Shown here piece after piece: positions 1 to 5,931 of a stretch of DNA of 11,631 bases. The first letter of the stretch is position 1. The number at the start of each line of letters is the position of its first letter. The notes beneath the pieces were generated by a model that searched no databases, was not told the origin of the DNA, and worked only from the letters and a program-made list of their open reading frames with translations. Origin of the DNA: an uncultured Bacilli bacterium. Lineage in GTDB: Bacteria; Bacillota_I; Bacilli_A; RF39; UBA660. Both the position numbers and the translations under genes were made by a program. The DNA is taken from NCBI GenBank assembly GCA_944331725.1, contig CALVJE010000026.1:1-11631 (forward strand). Direction: 5' to 3'.

Positions 1-3
1 TTA

Positions 4-33
4 AGTGTACTGTATAGAAGATATGTTTGTCAA
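4..33 (-). promoter_or_regulatory. Promoter reading out of the left edge
   Basis: On the minus strand a perfect -35 TTGACA (33-28) is followed after 18 nt by TACACT (9-4), a 4/6 match to the -10 consensus. It lies downstream of the terminator at 76-105, so it would start a new transcript for a gene outside the window. The spacer is 1 nt longer than ideal and the -10 is imperfect. The downstream gene cannot be seen. Confidence 0.55.
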
Positions 34-75
34 TACATTTTTTCGATTTTCAAGTATAACTTTCCTATTATATAA

Positions 76-105
76 AATAGGAGAAATACAAATATCTCTC
101 CTATT
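76..105 (-). terminator. Intrinsic terminator of the tyrS transcription unit
   Basis: On the minus strand AATAGGAGA (105-97) pairs perfectly with TCTCCTATT (84-76) across a 12-nt loop, followed by TTATAT. The 9-bp stem overlaps the last base of the stop codon of the phosphatase-like gene. The T-run after the stem is short, so termination may be incomplete. The next AATAGG (69-64) can form a competing 6-bp hairpin with the same right arm. Confidence 0.65.
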
Positions 106-455
106 CATTTTAATAATACACAATCAAAACTATCTTTAATAATAGAAATAACTTCATCACTAGCAACTATTAAAATTGATTCATCTATTGGAAGAGATTT
201 AATAAAATTAATTATCTCTTCTTTATTTTTTTCATCTAAACTATGAGTTCTCTCAACAATTAATTTATCACCAACAAGAATTAAAGCACTACCAAAATCT
301 TTTAATAAATATGAGGTATAGCACTTATCAAACTTAATAGCATTATTTCTTAATTTAAAATTCTTACCAAACTGTACTCCTTCTTCTGATAAAGGAGGAT
401 TATTATTACCACTAGTATCCTTATCTTCCTTAAAACTCTTAACTAAATAAAGCAT
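105..455 (-). CDS. Degenerate histidine-phosphatase (phosphoglycerate mutase) superfamily protein
   Basis: A 116-aa protein laid out like the histidine phosphatase superfamily. It has an N-terminal MLYLV strand, PLSEEG at residues 21-26 (family PLTEEG), FDKCYTSYLL at 42-51 (family FDxxYSSxLxRA), a variable part near ERTHSLDE, and a late strand ILIVASDEVI at 94-103 (family VLVVSHGGVI). The catalytic sites are gone: the RHG triad reads KSF (6-8), the second catalytic His reads Ser99, and the Arg expected near residue 52 is missing. It is also shorter than the usual 180-220 aa. Catalysis by the family mechanism is therefore unlikely, and a binding or scaffold role is only inference. It is last in the tyrS unit. 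Its ATG overlaps the TAA of the upstream gene by one base (TAATG), with no strong Shine-Dalgarno, which suggests translational coupling. Family assignment is by motif order only. Confidence 0.6.
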   Translation of the reverse strand: MLYLVKSFKEDKDTSGNNNPPLSEEGVQFGKNFKLRNNAIKFDKCYTSYLLKDFGSALILVGDKLIVERTHSLDEKNKEEIINFIKSLPIDESILIVASDEVISIIKDSFDCVLLK

Positions 456-1750
456 TATTTATAAAAATCTCTTTCTAAATCTTTATTATATTTTAAGAAA
501 TAAGTACGATAATCTTTATTATTACTACCAAGTTCTTTAGAAGAAGATGCTCCTCCTACTAAATAACCATCACTAGTAACTATTACATCACTAAAGTAAT
601 CAATTCCAGAACCATTCTCTTTATTATTACCAAGTTTCTCTAAATCAGTATTATATTTAACAATAATACCACGATAATCTAAATAATTATAAGTATCAGT
701 AGACTTCTCTTCATCTTTTTTATAAGTATGACCAACTACAACTAAATCATTACCATCACTAACTATCTTATTAAATCTCGCTGCATTATTTCTAGCAAAA
801 GTAACTTCATCTAACACTTCTCCATCTTCATTATACTTAACAATTAAACCTTCTGTAACTTTATCTTCATCATCTGCATCAACATTAATAGTTTTAGATC
901 CTGCTACAAAGAAGTCATCTCCTACTTTCACAATAGAACTAAAACCAACTGTATCAGTATATTCATAAGTTTTAGTATAAACTTTCTCTCCATCTAAAGT
1001 ATATTTAGCAATTAAACCATAACGAGTAGCATCTTTACCAACTGCATAAATATAATCTCCATCAATAACAGCATCATTATATATAGCAGACTTACTACCT
1101 CCATAATTAACACGCCAAACTTCATTAAGATCAAAGTCATATTTAATCATTAAAGCCCCACCATCTGGATCAGTACCAACAACCATATTTTGTAAAATAC
1201 TTTGTCCTACTACAATAAATCCATCATCAACTAATAATACTTTACTAAAAGTAGTATCACCTGCAATTTGAACACTCTTAGTATCTTTCTGTTTACCATT
1301 TTTATCATATAAAACAATCAAACCATCTGTAGCATTATCACTAACTTGTTGATCATTATACTGTGCACCACCTACTGCAATAAACCCATCACTATATTCT
1401 GCAACATCATTAAAATATGAAGCAAAGCCTTTTGTATAAGCACTTTCAAATTCTATTTCAAAATCATCATTATATTTAGCAAACTTAGCTTTATTATATT
1501 CATCTTGATAAGAATTAAATTCACTATTCTTAAAATCACTATTACCAACAACTAAATAACCATCACTAACTTTATCAAAAGAATTAAGTGTATCACTATA
1601 AATAATAGACTTACTTCTATTATAATAAGTAAGTACAATATAACCTAACTCAATAACTATAATAGCAACACATAACCCAATAATAACCTTTAACCATTTA
1701 ACAATACTACGCTGTTCAGGATTCAAAGTATTCTTTTTATTCTTCTTCAT
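455..1750 (-). CDS. Membrane-anchored seven-repeat beta-propeller-like surface protein
   Basis: A 431-aa protein with a basic, Lys-rich N terminus, one hydrophobic segment at about 21-43, and an outside domain made almost wholly of repeats. Seven units begin near residues 58, 113, 168, 224, 270, 326 and 386. Each has the pattern F(N/S)xV, then DG(F/Y)(I/L)VVG, a variable acidic loop, then GLIVKY(D/N)xDG. Units of 46-60 residues repeated seven times fit a seven-bladed propeller, probably a binding module; no enzyme motif is visible. Tyr is abundant (about 35 of 431). An upstream in-frame ATG at 1792 exists, but GGAGG lies 5 nt before the ATG at 1750, so that start is chosen. The gene overlaps the end of tyrS by 14 nt and so falls under the same T-box. 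Specific function is unknown. Confidence 0.85.
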   Translation of the reverse strand: MKKNKKNTLNPEQRSIVKWLKVIIGLCVAIIVIELGYIVLTYYNRSKSIIYSDTLNSFDKVSDGYLVVGNSDFKNSEFNSYQDEYNKAKFAKYNDDFEIEFESAYTKGFASYFNDVAEYSDGFIAVGGAQYNDQQVSDNATDGLIVLYDKNGKQKDTKSVQIAGDTTFSKVLLVDDGFIVVGQSILQNMVVGTDPDGGALMIKYDFDLNEVWRVNYGGSKSAIYNDAVIDGDYIYAVGKDATRYGLIAKYTLDGEKVYTKTYEYTDTVGFSSIVKVGDDFFVAGSKTINVDADDEDKVTEGLIVKYNEDGEVLDEVTFARNNAARFNKIVSDGNDLVVVGHTYKKDEEKSTDTYNYLDYRGIIVKYNTDLEKLGNNKENGSGIDYFSDVIVTSDGYLVGGASSSKELGSNNKDYRTYFLKYNKDLERDFYK

Positions 1751-2996
1751 TATTACCTCCAAAACACATAATAAAATATTTCTTTTTACCACGTCTAACT
1801 ATTACATATTTATTATCAATTGCAATACTTCTATTAATAATAAAATCTAAATCACTAATCTTTTCTCCATTAATACTAATACTATTATTACTAACAAACT
1901 CACGAGACTCTCTTTTACTACTACAAACACCTGTATCAATAAGAAAATCTACTATATTCATATCATCATTTATAGTAATTTTATCAAGTCCTTTAAAAGC
2001 CATTTCTATTTCTTTACTAGTAAGACTTTTAATATTACCACTAAACAAAGATTCACTAATCTTTACAGCCTCATTATAAGCATCTTCTCCGTGAATAAAA
2101 GTAATAACTTCTCTTGCTAAAGCTTTATGTGCAATACGCATTTCAGGACATTCATTCTGTTCTTGTTCTATTTTTTCAATCTCTTCCTTACTTAAGAATG
2201 TTAAAAACTTCAAATAATCTATTACTTTAGTATCTTCTGCATTAATTAAGAATTGATACATCTCATAAGGAGTAGTCTTTTCTCTATCTAACCAAATAGC
2301 CCCTCCTTCACTTTTACCAAATTTAGTGCCATCAGCTTTAGTTAAAAGTGGCATTGTAAAGGCATATACTTCTTTACCAGTTTTTTTACGAATTAAATCA
2401 ATACCTGCTGTAATATTTCCCCATTGATCTTGTCCAGCGACTTGTAATGTACAGTCAAATTCACTATTAAGATGTAAATAATCTAAAGCTTGTAATATCA
2501 TATAAGAAAACTCTGCATAAGTAATACCAGAATCAAGTCTTCTTCTTACAATATCTTTATCAAGCATATAATTAATATTAAAGTACTTACCATAATCTCT
2601 TAAGAAATCAATTACATTAATATCTTTAATCCAATCAAAATTATTAACTACTCTAAAATCACTCTCACCTCTTGCAAATATTCTTTCAGCTTGTTCTTTT
2701 AAGCAAAGGAAATTGTGATTTAACTCATCCTTACTTATCATAGGTCTTTCACTAGTAGGACGAGGATCTCCAATAAGACCAGTCGCACCACCTACTAATA
2801 AAATTGGATGATGTCCTGCTTCTTTTAAACGTCTTGCAATCAAGAATGATGAAAAGTGACCAATATGTAAACTATCTGCTGTTGGATCAGTTCCAATATA
2901 AAAGGTAAGTCCTCCTTTATTTAGTTTATCAACAAGTAGAGGACTAGATATATCTTTAATTAATCCTCTCCATTTTAATTCTTCATATAATGTCAT
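1737..2996 (-). CDS. tyrS: Tyrosyl-tRNA synthetase
   Basis: Class I aminoacyl-tRNA synthetase of 419 aa, the usual bacterial TyrRS length. It activates tyrosine with ATP and charges tRNA-Tyr in the cytoplasm. The Rossmann fold carries GTDPTADSLHIGH (HIGH signature), with a tyrosine-pocket segment around QVAGQDQWGN. The second ATP signature KMSKS appears as KFGKS in TKADGTKFGKSEGG. The C-terminal S4-type RNA-binding domain is recognisable in VCSSKRESREFV and ISINGEKI. The ATG at 2996 has GGAGGG 5 nt upstream and overlaps the stop of the preceding gene as ATGA, so the two are probably coupled. Expression should depend on the T-box leader at 3387-3597, which carries a UAC (Tyr) codon in its specifier loop. 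Confidence 0.98.
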   Translation of the reverse strand: MTLYEELKWRGLIKDISSPLLVDKLNKGGLTFYIGTDPTADSLHIGHFSSFLIARRLKEAGHHPILLVGGATGLIGDPRPTSERPMISKDELNHNFLCLKEQAERIFARGESDFRVVNNFDWIKDINVIDFLRDYGKYFNINYMLDKDIVRRRLDSGITYAEFSYMILQALDYLHLNSEFDCTLQVAGQDQWGNITAGIDLIRKKTGKEVYAFTMPLLTKADGTKFGKSEGGAIWLDREKTTPYEMYQFLINAEDTKVIDYLKFLTFLSKEEIEKIEQEQNECPEMRIAHKALAREVITFIHGEDAYNEAVKISESLFSGNIKSLTSKEIEMAFKGLDKITINDDMNIVDFLIDTGVCSSKRESREFVSNNSISINGEKISDLDFIINRSIAIDNKYVIVRRGKKKYFIMCFGGNNEEE

Positions 2997-3361
2997 TTTA
3001 TCCCTCCTATTTTTCTAACTTTATTTTCTCCACAATAATATTGAAATACATCTTCACCATTATTTAAAGACATTTGTGTAACTCCATCAAATAAAATCTC
3101 TATAGCACTACCATAAGTCTGCCAAAACTCATCATCATCTTTTGGAGACTCCAAACCAAAATCATCTTCAACTTTACTAACATCTGTTTTTATTACATCT
3201 TCATAATCTTGGCAAAAATGTTTAATATTTACATCAGACGGAAAAAAATCTTCTTTTTTATCTAACAATAACATAGTTAACATCATATCAGGTGTCGCTT
3301 GTAACTTACCAGTCTTTCTATATATATTAAGTTCCCTATTATATAAATCATTTAAACCCAT
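2993..3361 (-). CDS. Unknown acidic 122-aa protein, first gene after the Tyr T-box
   Basis: I do not recognise this family. The product is small and acidic with no signal peptide or membrane segment, so it is probably cytoplasmic. The first 35 residues look helical (LNDLYNRELNIYRKTGKLQA, then PDMMLTMLLLD). A strongly acidic middle follows (VEDDFGLESPKDDDEFW), then a C-terminal part with NNGEDVFQYYCG. It is intact: the ATG at 3361 has GGAAGTGG just upstream, and its TGA overlaps the tyrS start as ATGA. Being first after the T-box terminator, it should be induced together with tyrS when tRNA-Tyr is uncharged. That placement suggests a link to translation or to the downstream surface protein, but nothing in the sequence shows which. 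Confidence 0.85.
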   Translation of the reverse strand: MGLNDLYNRELNIYRKTGKLQATPDMMLTMLLLDKKEDFFPSDVNIKHFCQDYEDVIKTDVSKVEDDFGLESPKDDDEFWQTYGSAIEILFDGVTQMSLNNGEDVFQYYCGENKVRKIGGIK

Positions 3362-3386
3362 ACTACCACTTCCAAAAAAATAATAT

Positions 3387-3417
3387 AAAAAAGAAAAAGT
3401 CCCTACAAACTAAGGAC
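3387..3417 (-). terminator. T-box-controlled terminator
   Basis: On the minus strand GTCCTTA (3417-3411) pairs with TAGGGAC (3405-3399) across a 5-nt loop, giving 7 bp with one G-U, followed by TTTTTCTTTTTT. It lies 25 nt before the ATG of the first gene and right after the T-box core, the standard position of the regulated terminator. Confidence 0.88.
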
Positions 3418-3597
3418 GAGTCTAACCCGTGGTAAACCACTGTTTCTATCCTTAATCCTTAGAAACTATGCACTTCTACCTAATTAACGCTTAAGTCACG
3501 TTTTTCTCCATCTATGTAATTTCAAAATATAATTTCCTTAGTTTTCACCATACCACTAAGTCTCTAAAAACAAATTATATTTCTACTTTTAGACTTC
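3387..3597 (-). promoter_or_regulatory. T-box riboswitch, tyrosine (UAC) specifier
   Basis: Stem I closes with AAGTC (3596-3592) against GACTT (3497-3493). AGTA near 3586 on the 5' side and GAA (3523-3521) on the 3' side form the specifier-loop frame. Above it ATATAATTT (3580-3572) pairs with AAATTATAT (3535-3527), then comes the AGAGA bulge (3565-3561), and CTTAG/CTAAG close the distal arm containing GGTATGGTG. The specifier reads UAC followed by A (3518-3516), matching Tyr. One base upstream would give UUA, but tyrS downstream favours Tyr. The hairpin GTTTCTA/TAGAAAC (3466-3442) fits stem III. The T-box core at 3444-3426 contains GTGGTTTACCACGGG, whose UGGU can pair with a tRNA ACCA end. 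Uncharged tRNA-Tyr should block the terminator and turn on the four-gene unit. The core departs from the usual GTGGNACCGCG. Confidence 0.9.
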
Positions 3598-3616
3598 TTC
3601 AAAAATCTATACATAA

Positions 3617-3645
3617 AATATATCAAAAAATAAATTATAAGTCAA
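3617..3645 (-). promoter_or_regulatory. Promoter of the T-box/tyrS unit
   Basis: On the minus strand TTGACT (3645-3640) and TATATT (3622-3617) are separated by exactly 17 nt, and TGA directly before the -10 makes it an extended -10. It starts 10 nt after the murI stop. Transcription from about 3610 would include the whole T-box leader. Confidence 0.8.
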
Positions 3646-3654
3646 AGAATTTAT
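3625..3654 (-). terminator. Possible weak terminator after murI
   Basis: ATAAATT (3654-3648) is the perfect complement of AATTTAT (3636-3630), with an 11-nt loop followed by five T. The 7-bp stem is all A-T, so it would be weak. It overlaps the -35 of the next promoter. Given the AT-rich background it may be chance. Confidence 0.25.
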
Positions 3655-4389
3655 CTAATTTCTTATTAATTCCCTAAATCTTTTCTCTTTATTATCATCA
3701 TTACTAGAATCAATAAAATCTATTCTAAGTTCATCAATACTATAATTTATTCCTTTAAGTTTTAACTGTCTTAAAAGTTCTTTACTAACACCAACTGAAC
3801 CATCAAAGAACTTAACATCACCAAGTATTTTCTTTATATTATTCTTAATTAAAGGATAATGTGTACATCCTAAAACCACATTATTAACCCCTTTATATTC
3901 ACTAAGATTATTCTTAAGATACTTATCAACTTCTTCCATATTACCCTTTTCTATTAAATCAGCAAGACCACTACAAGAAAGTAATATAGTATTATTATTA
4001 TCATACTTATGATATAAAGCTAAAAACTTTTCACTATTTAATGTCCCTTTAGTAGCCATAACTAAAGTCTTACCCTCTGGATTATAATCGTGTACCATTT
4101 TATAAGCAGGTTCAATAGCAATAAATAAAGTATTAGGATACTCTTCTCTTAATCTTTTAACACAAATAGCACTAGCAGTATTACAAGCTAAAACTATCGC
4201 TACACACCCTTTATTTAAAAAATAATCTACTATATCTTTAACAATACTATAAACTTCATCTTTACTCTTATCACCATAAGGATTATTAAATGAATCACTA
4301 TAATATATAAAATGTCCCTTAGGAATTAGTTTAATAATCTCTCTTAATACCGAAACACCACCAATTCCTGAATCAAGTACACCTATCAT
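3655..4389 (-). CDS. murI: Glutamate racemase
   Basis: Cytoplasmic enzyme interconverting L- and D-glutamate, supplying D-Glu for peptidoglycan precursors. The 244 aa are slightly short for the family (about 260-270) but complete. The N terminus has IGVLDSGIGG (Asp6-Ser7). The two catalytic cysteines are in LACNTAS (Cys69) and LGCTHYPL (Cys175, with His177), which form the two-base racemase pair. YYSDSFNNPYGDKS near residues 29-42 matches the family substrate loop (usually DxxxxPYG). The ATG at 4389 overlaps the truA TGA as ATGA and has GGAGG 7 nt upstream. It is last in the SDR/ABC/truA/murI unit. With VanY in the same window, it shows that this organism makes a wall. Confidence 0.97.
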   Translation of the reverse strand: MIGVLDSGIGGVSVLREIIKLIPKGHFIYYSDSFNNPYGDKSKDEVYSIVKDIVDYFLNKGCVAIVLACNTASAICVKRLREEYPNTLFIAIEPAYKMVHDYNPEGKTLVMATKGTLNSEKFLALYHKYDNNNTILLSCSGLADLIEKGNMEEVDKYLKNNLSEYKGVNNVVLGCTHYPLIKNNIKKILGDVKFFDGSVGVSKELLRQLKLKGINYSIDELRIDFIDSSNDDNKEKRFRELIRN

Positions 4390-5132
4390 CCCTCTCCCTC
4401 CAATCTAGTCTTAACTAGATATAAACCACAAGACTTTGCCGTCGCTCCATTTTTACCTCTTACTTTACTATCCAAAATCTCTTTTACATCATTAACATCT
4501 ATTTTACCTGTACCAACTTTAATTAAAGCTCCTACCATATTTCTAACTTGATATCTTAAAAAACCATTACCAACAAACTTAATATCTAAGATATTTTCAT
4601 TTTCTGTAATAGATACATCATATATACATCTAACACAATTATCTTTAACACTATTCTCAGTAACAAAAGCTCTAAAGTCGTGTTCACCTTTAAAAAACTG
4701 TATTGCTTCCCTCATTTTACTAACATTAAGAGGATAACAATGTTGATAAACATAATTTCTCATAACAGGATTAAACTCTCCCATATTTATATAATAATGA
4801 TACTCTTTAGATAAAACGTGATATCTAGAAAAATAATCATCACTAACTTCTTTCACTGAATTTATATGTATTTCATCACTAATATTACTATTTAAAGCTC
4901 TTTTTAATTTATAAGGAGTAATAGAAACATCCATATCTAAATGTGCTACCTGATCAAGAGCGTGAACTCCCTTATCAGTTCTACTAACTGCCACTATCTT
5001 AACTTCTTTTAAATTATTAACCTTAGTAGCAGCTTCTTCTAATTCTTTTTGAACAGTCCTATAACCATTCTGTCTCTGATAACCTTTAAAATTACTCCCA
5101 TCATAACTAAATCTAATTAAATAACGCATCAT
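4386..5132 (-). CDS. truA: tRNA pseudouridine(38-40) synthase TruA
   Basis: Converts uridines 38-40 in the anticodon arm of tRNAs to pseudouridine in the cytoplasm. The 248-aa length is typical. MRYLIRFSYDGSNFKGYQRQ begins the first half. The catalytic loop reads SRTDKGVHALDQ at 50-61, with Asp53 the nucleophile. GNGFLRYQVRNMVGALIKVG near the C-terminal third is also characteristic of the family. The protein starts Met-Met: the second ATG at 5129 is slightly better spaced from the weak GAAGTGA site, so the true start may be one codon later. It follows the upstream ABC gene after a 1-nt gap. In many Bacillota truA follows ecfA1-ecfA2-ecfT; here the two ATPases are upstream but no transmembrane T-component gene is present. 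Confidence 0.97.
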   Translation of the reverse strand: MMRYLIRFSYDGSNFKGYQRQNGYRTVQKELEEAATKVNNLKEVKIVAVSRTDKGVHALDQVAHLDMDVSITPYKLKRALNSNISDEIHINSVKEVSDDYFSRYHVLSKEYHYYINMGEFNPVMRNYVYQHCYPLNVSKMREAIQFFKGEHDFRAFVTENSVKDNCVRCIYDVSITENENILDIKFVGNGFLRYQVRNMVGALIKVGTGKIDVNDVKEILDSKVRGKNGATAKSCGLYLVKTRLEGEG

Positions 5133-5133
5133 A

Positions 5134-5931
5134 TCACTTCACATTCCAATAAATATCTTTAATTAAGTCCTTAACATCAACTCTTCTAGGTAATTTAACA
5201 TCTTTCTTATCTTTAACTAACATTATAAAATCTACAATATCAGGTTTTCTAATATTATATAAAGAAATATCTTTATCATCAAAGAAAATATCTCTACTAC
5301 TTCCCTCTGCAATTATCTTATTATCATAAAGAACAAATAAATAATCAGTATATTGATATAAATAATTAGGATCATTACTATAAATAACAATAGTCTTAGA
5401 AAACTTATCTTTTAATCTTGTAATAATTCTCATAAGCTTATTAACTGTTTTCATATCTAATCCCCTAAATGGTTCATCTAATAATATAACTTTAGGATTT
5501 AAAAGAAAAGCTAAAGCAAACTGTAATAATTTAGTCTCACTAAAAGTAAGAGTAGAAATACGTCTATCTAAAATATCTACTTTAAGTCCTACTATTCTTA
5601 AAGAATCTTTTATTCTTTGAGAAACATCATCTACTTCTATTTTTTTATATCTAATATAACTAACAAAATATTCATAAATATTATCTATATTAAATAAATT
5701 AACAAATCTCTTTTCTACTAAAGTTATCGTCTTTCTAAATAAATAATAATTACTTCTAAGTTTTCTTATCTTATTAAAATAAATAATTCCCCTAGTCTCT
5801 TCATCAAGTGATATAAGTCTTAATAACTTATCACCATTCTCTCCATATATCCCAACTATCTCTCCTTTAGGAATAGTAAAAGATAAATCTTCAAAGTCTT
5901 TACTATTAATATGTGAAAATGTTATTTCCAT
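5134..5931 (-). CDS. EcfA2-like ABC ATPase with broken Walker A
   Basis: A 265-aa protein of ABC nucleotide-binding type, closest by context and C-terminal shape to the EcfA2 subunit of energy-coupling-factor vitamin/metal transporters. LSFTIPKGEIVGIYG leads into the nucleotide loop, but that loop reads GENGDKLL (30-37) rather than GxxGxGKST, so it looks shortened and the GK(S/T) is gone. The Q-loop position reads VEKR (Lys74 for Gln). The signature aligns as LTFSE (128-132) for LSGGQ. Walker B is intact, VILLDEP at 148-154 with Glu153. The H-loop reads YSND (Asn186 for His). ATP turnover in its own site is doubtful. The reading frame is intact, so the gene appears to be kept by selection. 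Its ATG overlaps the preceding ATPase gene by 10 nt and is preceded by GGTGG. It could also be a soluble regulatory ABC protein. Confidence 0.8.
   Translation of the reverse strand: MEITFSHINSKDFEDLSFTIPKGEIVGIYGENGDKLLRLISLDEETRGIIYFNKIRKLRSNYYLFRKTITLVEKRFVNLFNIDNIYEYFVSYIRYKKIEVDDVSQRIKDSLRIVGLKVDILDRRISTLTFSETKLLQFALAFLLNPKVILLDEPFRGLDMKTVNKLMRIITRLKDKFSKTIVIYSNDPNYLYQYTDYLFVLYDNKIIAEGSSRDIFFDDKDISLYNIRKPDIVDFIMLVKDKKDVKLPRRVDVKDLIKDIYWNVK

Noticed and set aside
26..60. Plus-strand promoter TTGTCA ... TATAAC
   Set aside because: The spacer is 22 nt and no plus-strand gene follows; the same bases make a better minus-strand promoter.
1750..1792. Longer start for the propeller protein (ATG at 1792)
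   Set aside because: It would overlap tyrS by 56 nt and puts a leader before a good GGAGG-ATG at 1750. The protein from 1750 has a normal basic N terminus and membrane segment.
3362..3654. Extra small gene in the 293-bp gap before the 122-aa protein
   Set aside because: The gap is fully accounted for by the promoter, T-box stem I, specifier, core and terminator.
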